A stretch of DNA of 64,000 nt from Bryopsis sp. KO-2023 (Eukaryota > Chlorophyta > Ulvophyceae > Bryopsidales > Bryopsidaceae): positions 3,104,001 through 3,168,000 of the forward strand of contig BSYQ01000007.1 of NCBI GenBank assembly GCA_030272585.1. The letters run 5' to 3'. Below the pieces are notes generated by a model, which was given only the letters and a program-made list of their open reading frames with translations, had not been told where the DNA came from and ran no database searches. Within the stretch, counting starts at the first letter, position 1. Every line of letters begins with the position of its first letter. This document shows positions 11,221 through 20,057 of this stretch, one piece after another. The translations under genes were made by a program, and so were the position numbers.

Positions 11221-11557
11221 CTTTAGAACTGTCACAAGACTCCCCCTGACCTTAGAAATCTGGACCCCAGACCTAAGGTCACCAAATAAGCACATACAGA
11301 CTCCAGCAAGAAAAGAATAGAGCACTCCCCCATAAGCTAAAAGGAAAAATCTCAAAGACCCTCCAGAAAGCAAAAAGGAAAAGCCCCATCTGAAAGACCA
11401 TCCCAAAGACAGTAGAAAAAGAAACAGCTGATCTGGTCTCAGCACTAACACCATCTCCCCTGAACCCCCAACAATCATAGACTGAAATCTTTCTCTCATT
11501 CCCATGTCTCTTCAGAGATATCTCTCATTTACTCACTATTCAGCTCTTGAAGTCCTC

Positions 11558-14500
11558 TTATCTCCACTTCCAAACCTTCTTCTCCTGCTCTGTTGCTTCC
11601 AAATGATTCTGCTGGAAGTATGCTGCTGCAACATCTGGACAGTTCTCCAGGTTCCTGATAGGCTCCCAGCTATCATGACCCCTGTCATATCCTTGCCATC
11701 TGATCAAGAACTCCCTTGAAGTTCTCCCCCTGCCTCTGCCTCTTCTGACCTCTCTGTGATCCAAAAATCTCTCCACATGGAACTCTGTATTTCCATCAAT
11801 GATATCAGGTGGAACTGGGTTGGGTTCCCTTTCCCCATACTGTCCATCCTGATGAAATCTTCTCAGCTTGGAGATGTGGAACACTGGATGCAGACTCCAC
11901 TGCTGTGGGACTTCCAGTTCATAGGCCACCTGACCCACTCTCTTTAGCACTCTGAATGGCCCCACATATTTGGGTCCAAGCTTCTTGCATCTGTCCCCAG
12001 CCAGCTTCAAGTCTTTGGTACTGAGGAGGACCATGTCATCCACCTTGAACTCATCTATTCTTCTGTGTTTGTCAGCATTCTGCTTCTGTCTGTTTTGAGC
12101 TCTGGCAATGCATGTTTTGGCCACCTCCACATCCATCTTCAGGTCATTCAAAATCTCATCCACACCTCTGATGGGTGTCTCAATCTTCTTTCTCCCCAAC
12201 AAGGCTGCAGGCACCAAAGGTTCCTCTCCAGAGTTCAAGTAAAATGGGCTATACCCAGTACTTGACTGCTTCCCTTGGTTGTACACAAACTCAGCTGCAC
12301 TCAATTTTAAATCCCAATCTGTTTGGGCATGGCTGACATAGGCTCTCAAGCTTTCTTCCAGGATCCTGTTTAATCTTTCTGTTTGGCCATCTGATTGTGG
12401 ATGCCTGGCAGATGACATCTTCAGTGTTGTACCCACCAGCTTCATTAGCTCCTTCCACAATTCAGATGTGAATCTAGCATCTCTATCAGACACTAGATCC
12501 ACAGGCATCCCATGATGCTTCCAGACCTCATCAAATAACAGTCTAGCCATCCCTACAGCTCCAATGGTTCCCTCTGTGGCACAAAAGTGGGACATCTTGG
12601 ACATCCTGTCCACAAATACCACTATAGCATCTTTTCCCCTTGATGTCCTTGGCAGCCCTGTGATTAAATCCAAACTCACTGAGCTCCATCTCTTATTGGG
12701 AATTTGCAAAGGCTGTAGGTCTCCAGCCAACTTCTGGGTTGATGATTTAGTCTTCTGGCACACAGGGCAGCTCCTGCAGTATTGGGCTACCTCCTGGGAC
12801 ATCTTCTTCCACCAGAAATGCTGTTGTAACACAGCTAGTGTTCTCTCCTTCCCTTTGTGTCCTCCAATCAGACTATCATGCCCTTCCTTCATCACCATTG
12901 CTTTTAGACTCTGTGGCACAACAATCTTCCCTTCCACAGTCTGTAGAACTCCATCAGCAGACATCTTGAACACCCTTTGGGTCTGGATGTCAGAATCCAA
13001 TCTCTTCAGGATTTCTTTGCAATGTGCATCATTCTTCTGGGCATCAGCAACCTCTTGTGGACTCCCTTGAGCCATAGGTTCCATGGATGACTTCTCCAGT
13101 GCATTGATTTGTTCATCAGATCTTGACAATTCATTTACAGTACCCCTGTTGGTACCTCCTCTTGCATCATTTGGCATCACATCTGTTTTCAGTCTCTCAG
13201 GCAGCTTTCCAGTTTGGCATCCAGTAACCTTCACCAATCTGGAACCCAATGGCTCTCCTGGTTGTTCATCAAACACAAGATCCTGTGGATGATTCTCTCC
13301 CCAGGCCCCCAAGCCTTGGTACCTCTGAACCTTGCCATCATGCTTCACAAGAGTTTTGGTTGTGCCATTTGGTGCAGATGCCTTCAAATCTCCCCCTCCA
13401 CTTCCAGAATCCCTTGGATCCCCTGGATGTGGACATCTGGAGAGGGCATCAGCCACCACATTATCCTTTCCAGGAATATGCACAGTCTGGAACCTGAATG
13501 GAGCTAAGAATTCCACCCATCTGGCTTGTCTCCTGCTCAGATGTTGTTGTGAATCCAGCCAAACTAGTGACTGGTTGTCAGTCCTTAGGACAAACTCTCT
13601 CCCTTCCAAATAAGCTCTCCATTTCTTCAGACAATGTACAATTCCCAACAGCTCAATCTCATGGATGGGGTACCTGGATTCAGCATCAGTGAGCTTATGA
13701 GATTCAAATGCCACTGGATGCAATCCATCTGGTCCCTCCTGCATCAGTACTCCCCCCACTCCTGTTTGACTGCCATCTGTGGCCACAATCCAAGGCCACT
13801 CTTCCCTTGGATGGATCAGGACAGGTGCTGAGCACAATGCTGCCTTGAGATCTTCAAATGCTTGTTTCTCTTCTTTCCCCCATATGAACTGCTGATTTCC
13901 TTTGGTCAGGTTGGTCAATGCTGCAGCTAGGCCACTGAAATTTGCTACAAATCTTCTGTAAAAGCAGCACAATCCCAAGAAGCTCCTGACATCATGGACA
14001 TTAGTGGGTGTGGGCCACTGCTTGATAGCATCCAGCTTATCAGCCATAGGCTGCACTCCTTGATGTGTAACCCAGGTACCCAAGAAATCCACTTCCTTTT
14101 TTCCCACTGCAGACTTGACCAGCTTTGCATAGAGTTTATGCTTCCTGAGGGCCTCCAGTACCAGCTTCATGTGTTGGGCATGCTCTTCAGGTGTAGAGGA
14201 ATATATCAGGATGTCATCCAAAAATACTTGGACAAATTTGTCAATATATGGGGCCAAAATCTCATTCATCATGGACATGAAATGTCCAGGAGATCCACTT
14301 AATCCCATGGGCATCATCAAAAATTCAAATTGTCCATATTTTGTCCTGAAAGAAGTTTTTCCTTCCTCCCCTGGAGCCATCCTTAGTTGCCAGAAGCCAG
14401 CCCTGAGGTCCACCTTACTGAAGTATTTTGCTTGATTGAGCCTGTCCAGCATTTCATCCATTCTGGGAATGGGAAACTGGGTAACCTTAGTAGCCCTGTT

Positions 14501-16156
14501 CAATGCTCTGTAGTCCACACAGAACCTCAATGCCCCTCCAGGTTTGGGAACAAAGAGCACAGGTGCTCCAAAATTGCTATGGCTTGGTCTAATCATCCCT
14601 TTCTCCAGTAAGTAGTCCAATTGCTCCCTTAATGCATCTAATTCTTTTGGGGACTGCTTGTATAGTGGGCCAAACACTGGTTTTGTGTCATCCTTCAATG
14701 GGATCTTCATATCCCATGGTCTGTGAGGTGGTAGATGGTCTGGTAAATCCATTGGGAAGACATCCTTATAGTCATTCAGGACATCCTTCAGCTCTTGTAG
14801 CTCATCATCCAGTCCATCAACCATGCTCTTGAAATTAGCATCTGTACCATCCTCTGTACCCTTGACTGCCTTTGCTTCACCAGGATTCCTGATTTGCTTG
14901 GCTGCATTGATTTCCCCTGATTCCTGGGGATCCTGAACTTTCCTGACCAGCACCAGGTAAGCCTCTCCATCTCTGTTCTTCAAACATTTCTTAGCTTCAC
15001 TGGCTGAGAGGAGATTGATCTCTTGTGGATCCTGGACTGCTGCTACCTTTGGATGGAATCCTTGTAGCTTGATTGGGACTTTGTTAGGCTTGCAGATGGT
15101 GATCACATGACTCCTCCAGTCAATGTGTGGGTTGTGGTCAACCAGCCAAGCTTTTCCCAGTATGATCTTATGCTTTAAATTTGGCACCATCCAGAAGGTC
15201 CTCTTAATCACCCATGGACCCAACCTGAGTCTGATCAGTGCTTTCTCCTTTAGCAGGATTCTGGATCCATCAGCTAATTCCACTGACAGATGTTCATCCC
15301 TGATGATTTTCAATGCATTGTCTTGGGCTGTGGTGACATCTATAAAATCACCAGTAGCTCCACTGTCAATAAGACATTTGACTGTCTGTTGTTTCAATTT
15401 TCCAGGCACATATAGCAGGGTGGATCCCAGGTCTCCTTGACCCACTGATCCCAATTTCCCTGTCACCATTTTCTCCTCTGTATCCTGGTTTGGTGTTGGA
15501 CAATGTGTCTCAGTTGATGATGAGAATCTGACTTGCTTGTGAATCCCATGACCCCCTTGTGATTCCTCTTTTGCATGTATGGATTTCCATACTCCTGAGG
15601 CTGTGAGGACCTCTCTGGGCTTAGATGTGGATTCCTTGATTGACTGTAGCTGTTTCTGCATCACCACTGATCCTTTTGGAGGGGAGGACTGTAGACTGTC
15701 CTTTGTTATCCCTTCCATCTCAGGGGATTTCTGTTCTGACTGTCCCAACACTGTGGGGATGGATCCCTTAGCTTTGTTGCTGACCGGATCCCCTTTGCCA
15801 GGCCTCGAATCTGAGGTACTGGATCTGGCAAGCTTCCCTCCCCCAAACCTTCCCAAATAAGATGAAGATGTTTTACATCTGGATCCTGCCTTTGCCTGAG
15901 CACCATTCTCAGGAGATCCTTTAGATGTTCCCCCTTCAACCTTATCGACCACTAGCACCTTCCCATCACTGACATTCCTCTGATTTCCTTGTAATCCTTC
16001 CTTGTCTTGAGAACCATTCTGACGACTTTCCGACGACATTTCCGACATCACATTTGCATGTCCAGGTTTCTTTGACGCCCCTCCTGGCCTGGTCCAGGGA
16101 GGCCCTACTCGTTTCCCGACGACTTGTTTTGGCCACCCTTCTTCTTCGATCGACAT
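11558..16156 (-). CDS. pol: Element A Pol polyprotein (protease, reverse transcriptase, RNase H, integrase, chromodomain)
   Basis: A 1,532-codon frame. Order of domains: a low-complexity linker (1-230); an aspartic protease with DSGAT near residue 264; reverse transcriptase with SKVDLRAGFWQL and catalytic FLDD near 645; RNase H starting at ATDGSQTGVGG; an HHCC zinc-binding integrase N-terminus ending CRSCPVCQ; the DDE core with VSDRDARF and QSDGQTERLNR; and a C-terminal chromodomain (FLIRWQGYDRGHDSWEP, about 1450-1505). This order (integrase last, then chromodomain) defines chromoviruses. The frame is -1 relative to gag and overlaps it by 52 bases, so the product is probably a Gag-Pol fusion. 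No internal stop is seen, so the pol frame looks intact although gag is split. Confidence 0.93.
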   Translation of the reverse strand: MSIEEEGWPKQVVGKRVGPPWTRPGGASKKPGHANVMSEMSSESRQNGSQDKEGLQGNQRNVSDGKVLVVDKVEGGTSKGSPENGAQAKAGSRCKTSSSYLGRFGGGKLARSSTSDSRPGKGDPVSNKAKGSIPTVLGQSEQKSPEMEGITKDSLQSSPPKGSVVMQKQLQSIKESTSKPREVLTASGVWKSIHAKEESQGGHGIHKQVRFSSSTETHCPTPNQDTEEKMVTGKLGSVGQGDLGSTLLYVPGKLKQQTVKCLIDSGATGDFIDVTTAQDNALKIIRDEHLSVELADGSRILLKEKALIRLRLGPWVIKRTFWMVPNLKHKIILGKAWLVDHNPHIDWRSHVITICKPNKVPIKLQGFHPKVAAVQDPQEINLLSASEAKKCLKNRDGEAYLVLVRKVQDPQESGEINAAKQIRNPGEAKAVKGTEDGTDANFKSMVDGLDDELQELKDVLNDYKDVFPMDLPDHLPPHRPWDMKIPLKDDTKPVFGPLYKQSPKELDALREQLDYLLEKGMIRPSHSNFGAPVLFVPKPGGALRFCVDYRALNRATKVTQFPIPRMDEMLDRLNQAKYFSKVDLRAGFWQLRMAPGEEGKTSFRTKYGQFEFLMMPMGLSGSPGHFMSMMNEILAPYIDKFVQVFLDDILIYSSTPEEHAQHMKLVLEALRKHKLYAKLVKSAVGKKEVDFLGTWVTHQGVQPMADKLDAIKQWPTPTNVHDVRSFLGLCCFYRRFVANFSGLAAALTNLTKGNQQFIWGKEEKQAFEDLKAALCSAPVLIHPREEWPWIVATDGSQTGVGGVLMQEGPDGLHPVAFESHKLTDAESRYPIHEIELLGIVHCLKKWRAYLEGREFVLRTDNQSLVWLDSQQHLSRRQARWVEFLAPFRFQTVHIPGKDNVVADALSRCPHPGDPRDSGSGGGDLKASAPNGTTKTLVKHDGKVQRYQGLGAWGENHPQDLVFDEQPGEPLGSRLVKVTGCQTGKLPERLKTDVMPNDARGGTNRGTVNELSRSDEQINALEKSSMEPMAQGSPQEVADAQKNDAHCKEILKRLDSDIQTQRVFKMSADGVLQTVEGKIVVPQSLKAMVMKEGHDSLIGGHKGKERTLAVLQQHFWWKKMSQEVAQYCRSCPVCQKTKSSTQKLAGDLQPLQIPNKRWSSVSLDLITGLPRTSRGKDAIVVFVDRMSKMSHFCATEGTIGAVGMARLLFDEVWKHHGMPVDLVSDRDARFTSELWKELMKLVGTTLKMSSARHPQSDGQTERLNRILEESLRAYVSHAQTDWDLKLSAAEFVYNQGKQSSTGYSPFYLNSGEEPLVPAALLGRKKIETPIRGVDEILNDLKMDVEVAKTCIARAQNRQKQNADKHRRIDEFKVDDMVLLSTKDLKLAGDRCKKLGPKYVGPFRVLKRVGQVAYELEVPQQWSLHPVFHISKLRRFHQDGQYGEREPNPVPPDIIDGNTEFHVERFLDHREVRRGRGRGRTSREFLIRWQGYDRGHDSWEPIRNLENCPDVAAAYFQQNHLEATEQEKKVWKWR
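16080..16117 (-). promoter_or_regulatory. Element A gag/pol -1 ribosomal frameshift signal
   Basis: On the minus strand the heptamer GGGAAAC (16117-16111) sits in the X XXY YYZ register of gag, two codons before the gag stop. After an 8-nt spacer a hairpin follows: CCTCC (16102-16098), a bulged C, TGG, a six-base loop, CCA, GGAGG (16084-16080). Slipping back one base enters the pol frame exactly. Confidence 0.75.
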
Positions 16157-16714
16157 TCTCTCGCGAAATGCCCAAACTTTCCGCAGTTATGACATTTCCC
16201 TTTCTTGGGTGACGACTGGTTCCACTTCTCTCCTGACACTGCGCCAATCTCCATCTTATCGTCATACTGCCGGTTTTGTTTTGGGTACCAAGGAGTCTGG
16301 TCGTTTCCTGCTCGGCCTGCAGCCCGATCTGCTTGCAGTGCCAACTGGACGGCTTCATCAAATGTGTGGGGACGGTTTAGGAAAACGTGGGATTTTATCT
16401 TCGCCTGTAGAGAGTGCGTGAAGAGATGCACCTTGTCCTCGGTGCTCATAGTGGGAGTCTTCAGCAGGAGTTTGGCAAACAAAGCGATATGCTCCCTGAG
16501 CGTTCCTTTCTTGTGTGATAACCGGAACAGTTGGTCTCTGGCTGTTTCTGCTTTGTCGAAGGGGTCGAAATATTCGATAATCTCCTGCCCCAGAGTCTCC
16601 CAGCTCGCCAACACGTCCGGGTTGGACGCTTTCTTAACAGTAAACCATTCCTGCGCAGCTCCTCTCAACACCGTCGACGCCAGTAACGCCCTTTTGTTCA
16701 CAGGACATCCAGAC
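16105..16714 (-). CDS. gag: Element A Gag, C-terminal part
   Basis: Continues the Gag that begins at 52542; the two parts were separated by the LARD insertion. This part holds the end of the retrotransposon gag (capsid-like) domain with AAQEWFTVKK and a region ending with a CCHC zinc knuckle, CHNCGKFGHFAREC (C-x2-C-x4-H-x4-C), for RNA binding. It ends in a Lys/Ser-rich tail at the frameshift site. Summed with 51582-52542 minus the 5-bp duplication, the frame is exactly 522 codons including the stop. Confidence 0.88.
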
Positions 16715-16933
16715 TGATAGTGATTTTAGACGAGATGACTAGAAATGACTGGTCTGGGAGCGTTGAGGTGACTTGTATCATTAGTGTGACTCGTGATAGC
16801 CCTAGAGTACTATTTAAGGGACACGTAGTTAGACACTGGTTGGGTTGTTGTTTTGGTTGGATTCGCTGTTGTAGGGGAACGCTCCCAGGGGGAGTATGTA
16901 GAAAATTTATTTCCACCACACACCCCACTATCA
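16715..16933 (+). repeat. LARD 5' LTR (219 bp)
   Basis: No difference from 51363-51581 seen by eye. A TATA-like CTATTTAAGG lies near 16810-16819. It ends CACTATCA directly before AT and the primer site. Confidence 0.93.
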
Positions 16934-16935
16934 AT

Positions 16936-16947
16936 TGGTTTCGGAGC
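16936..16947 (+). promoter_or_regulatory. LARD primer-binding site
   Basis: TGGTTTCGGAGC, two bases after the 5' LTR. It is complementary to a tRNA 3' end GCUCCGAAACCA. It differs at two positions from the usual plant initiator-Met site TGGTATCAGAGC. Confidence 0.8.
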
Positions 16948-17736
16948 TGGGGTCGATCGACGTCGCTCCTCAAGAGGTCGTGGTGGTCGGAAACGAAACG
17001 GGAACGAAAAGGAAAAAGAAAAAAAATTGGATAGAAAGATCGATTTTGAAAAGATCTGGACGAAAAGATCTGTCGACAGGGAGGAGGTTGTTTTTCCAGG
17101 GGTATTCCTGAAGTAGGCCAGGCGAAACCAAGGCGAGAGGGTTCCCAACGTCGCGGAAAGAAGAGGGCCGAAAATTTTCGACGTGAAAAGTTGGGCGATA
17201 GAGATCCCAGGTCGATGAAAAGATCGACAGGTCGAAAAACCCTCGATCTCGAAACGAAAAGAGTCGACAAGGGGAGGAAAAGAGACAGAAAGAGAAAAGA
17301 GGACCTCTGTCTGTTTTCTTGAGGAGAGTAGACATGGAAATTTAAGCCCCTGGAGCTAGATTTCACAGAACCTCCAGAAAGGCTTTTTAAGGGTTCTTAA
17401 AAGCCCAAAACTAAGCCTTACCTCCACCTAAGTCTGAGGACTTGCTAGGCGAAGAAGCCTAAGCTTTGTCGACCAAAGTCGCCTAAGTCGCTAAGTTCTG
17501 CGCCAACTATAGAAGACTATAGAAAACTGCGCCAGGCACTGTCGACATGACTCATTTGGTCACTCCAGAAAGTGTGACCCACAGAAAAACGCGCTGCAAG
17601 TCGAAAAATCTAACTCCAGAGCGCGCGGCACGTTAACTTTAGCGTGAAAACGACCAAGGCAATGGCTGCCGCAATTGTGAAAAGGTCGGCGTGAAAACGA
17701 CTAAGGGAACGGCTGGCGCAATTGTGAAAAGTTCGT

Positions 17737-17973
17737 CCACAGAAATGTGGTAAAAGCCGAACTGCGCCAACCTGTTGTTTTAAAGGTTGTCTCCACAGAA
17801 GTGTGGAAGGACAACTGCGCCAACCTATGGTTGAAGAAAACGTTGTTCCCACAGAGATGTGGAAAAAGAACTGCGCCAACCAAATTTCAAAGGTTTCCAC
17901 AGAAATGTGGTTGAAAAGAATTGCGCCACCCTATGGTTGCAGCAGCAAAGGTCGTCTTCACAGAAATTTGTGA
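17737..17973 (+). repeat. Array of five CCACA-GNRA-TGTGG hairpins, about 56-nt period
   Basis: Palindromes at 17737-17750 (loop GAAA), 17793-17806 (GAAG), 17849-17862 (GAGA), 17897-17910 (GAAA), and a diverged one at 17958-17973 (TCACA/TGTGA). Stems CCACA/TGTGG are kept while loops vary mostly within GNRA. Most units are followed by an AACTGCGCCAACC-type spacer. The array is downstream of the primer site, where retroelement packaging or dimerisation signals usually lie. Confidence 0.7.
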
Positions 17974-18146
17974 TAGGCGAAACTCGCAACTCCTAAGGCA
18001 GAGAGGTATATATAAATGCGCTACTCTCATTTATGTCTCGCGCAACGAAGACGAAACGCGCCAGGACATTCAGGGAAACGTGGAAAAAGCGTTCAAGTCG
18101 ATAAACTTGCTTGGGATAACGCAAGCGCCAGGAAGCAAGAAGGTAT

Positions 18147-18275
18147 AGGAGGTGTTCCTGGTGACGATAAGCCAGATGGTGATGGAGGTGATGACCACCG
18201 CGATAGGCGAACCCGTCCTTAGTCACACCCCCGCATTCCAGGTGCGCCTGATGGCGGAGGTGATGGTGGCGGTGG
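18147..18275 (+). pseudogene. Degraded gag segment related to element D
   Basis: Aligns by eye to D gag at about 39018-39138. It shares the GATGA(C/T)..CCGCGA(T/C)AGGCGAA motif, the block GCATTCCAGGTGCGCCTGAT, and the following GGCGGAGGTG-type glycine repeats. The LARD copy has stops and indels, so it cannot encode Gag. It shows common descent with, or capture from, the D family. Confidence 0.7.
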
Positions 18276-19394
18276 GCGAATATCATCCCAAGAGGCTGGG
18301 ACAGCGTTGTGTTCAAGTGTTCTCAAGTAGGATAGTAGAGAACATGTGTGGCTGACGCGAAAACCAAGAGAACGTATGTGGTTGACGCGAAAAAGGATGA
18401 AGGCTGGCGAAACAAGGAAAATGCGCCAAGCTAGCCACCAAGGTTAAAAGACAAATGAACGCAACAGCTGACGACAGTATCGTGCCTGCAAAAAGCTGTA
18501 TTGCATCAGCAGGATATGAGGATAGCGAAGCTAACGCTGTTATCGACTGGAAAAACTTAGATTTTGGATATTAGGCCTAAAGGGAAAAGGAGAGTTCGTA
18601 AAAGGAAGTAAAGTGGCGACATAAAGGTTGAACTTTTAACCTAAGTTCGAGTCTGATGAGGCCATGGAAGTTGAGAGTGAGATGGCGCCTCTGACCCAAG
18701 AGGTTGTAACGAGAGGTGAAAGGGTGCGAACCATGACTAGAGGTGGGCGAGGTCAGAAGGTCACTAGATCATGGAGGCGACCAGAGGAGGGTGAGGGCAG
18801 AAGTTCACTGGATCGCCAGGAAAAACCGCACCGCCGCAGAACAAGGCAAAGACCATAAGCTCAAGAGACTAGACGGATCAAAAGGATAAGAACAAAGGAT
18901 TCTTTCTTCAGAATATCACCAGAAAGATCTTGGAGAACCCCCAAATAGACTCGCGAGAGAACGGTAACCCGGTAATCGCAGAGGGGTCAAGGCGAATGGA
19001 GTAATGGAGTAAGGTGGAGAAGATTTTTAAGGGTGATGGTTTTGGCTTTGAAGGCAATTCTAAGGTTTTTCGTTTCTTCTTCTGTGGACCAAGTCCAAAG
19101 GTGAACCTAAAAGTATGAAAAGAAGTCAAGCATGTTGGACGCGACAGACCTTTGGTCTGTAAAGACAAACTGCGCCATTCTGCTAGAATTCGCGAAGTTA
19201 GTCAGAGACCCAACATTAAGAGTGAAGCATGTTTGCTTTTTGCGCCAACCAGAGAGTGTTGCAGTAAGCTCAGGTTGATGAAAGAAACAGAGCGACCCCA
19301 GGTGGTTAGTTGTGTGAGACAATCACCACCAAGCGTTATGTTGTCATCTCTAGGAAACTACGGGATGTACACTTCGTTGGTGAGAAGAAAAAGA

Positions 19395-19436
19395 CGAGGC
19401 TATGGGAGTCGAACCCATATTAGGGCCAACGCCTCG
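19395..19436 (-). other. T-arm-like hairpin in the LARD
   Basis: On the minus strand CGAGGC and GCCTCG enclose a stem-loop TATGGGTTCGACTCCCATA, which has the form of a tRNA T-arm with B box (GGTTCGACTCC). No D-arm is present. It is probably a tRNA-derived fragment. Confidence 0.45.
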
Positions 19437-19675
19437 ATCTAACTTCCAGCAAAAGAGATCATGACGAAGCAACTGTGAGCTTCGTATTTTCTGGGTGATG
19501 CGTGTGTTGCTGCCCAATGAGCCACTGTGTTGTGTGCGACGTTGCTGGAAGAAGCGACCGCCTAGTGGGAGTATTGTTGATGAAACGTTGGCAAAAGGCG
19601 TGGAGAGAACTGGGTTGATGCTGGCTGACGCAAGTGACACTGAAGGTGCCAAAAGGAGATGGAGATGGAGTTATG

Positions 19676-19911
19676 TGTTACAAAAACCTCCCAGAACCCT
19701 CCCTCGAAGCCTCCTTAACCCATCAAACCCCCACTCATTGATGGGACCCTTGACTAATGTCATTAGGGCGAGGCACCAGGGTTCTTGAGCTATAGGATCT
19801 CCTATTGGGATCCTATGGACCTTAAGCTCTGACTAGGCTATCACTAGTGCCCATAGCTAGTCTGTAGCTCTAGCTAGTGCTTACTAGACATCTCGGTGAT
19901 CACTTGTAACA
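19676..19911 (-). repeat. Element B 3' LTR (236 bp)
   Basis: Bounded by TGTTACA and TGTAACA. A minus-strand polypurine tract AAGGAGGGGGCAC (plus 19912-19924) abuts it. The same sequence occurs at 36023-36258. Confidence 0.93.
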
Positions 19912-20057
19912 GTGCCCCCTCCTTAGATGTGAAGCCGCCTCGGGTTCACTAGGAATCAAATGCATGATAGGCATCATACAAATGATAGTGTCTAGTAGTT
20001 ACACTATTTTAAGAGAGGAGATCATCATCATCCAGTGGCCAACTGTGATATGATGTC

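Larger units (their letters stand above)
10870..11236 (-). repeat. Element A 3' LTR (367 bp)
   Basis: Matches 52637-53003 over its full length. A G-rich polypurine tract on the minus strand (CAGGGGGAGTC, plus 11238-11248) directly precedes it in the element's sense. It contains two tRNA-like segments on the plus strand (10923-10990 and 11137-11220). Confidence 0.93.
16948..19675 (+). other. LARD leader and left internal region, non-coding
   Basis: Long internal stretch without a credible gene. It holds purine-rich leader sequence, the hairpin array at 17737-17973, a degraded gag-like segment at 18147-18275, and a T-arm-like hairpin at 19395-19436. The word GCGCCAACC or GCGCCA recurs throughout. 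Confidence 0.7.

Noticed and set aside
16715..16933. Reading the two 219-bp repeats as solo LTRs
   Set aside because: The outer flanks share CAGAC only if both belong to one element, and the A gag frame is restored only when the whole block is removed.
17737..17973. Regularly spaced palindromes resembling a CRISPR array
   Set aside because: The host is eukaryotic, spacers are themselves similar to each other, and the array is inside an LTR element.
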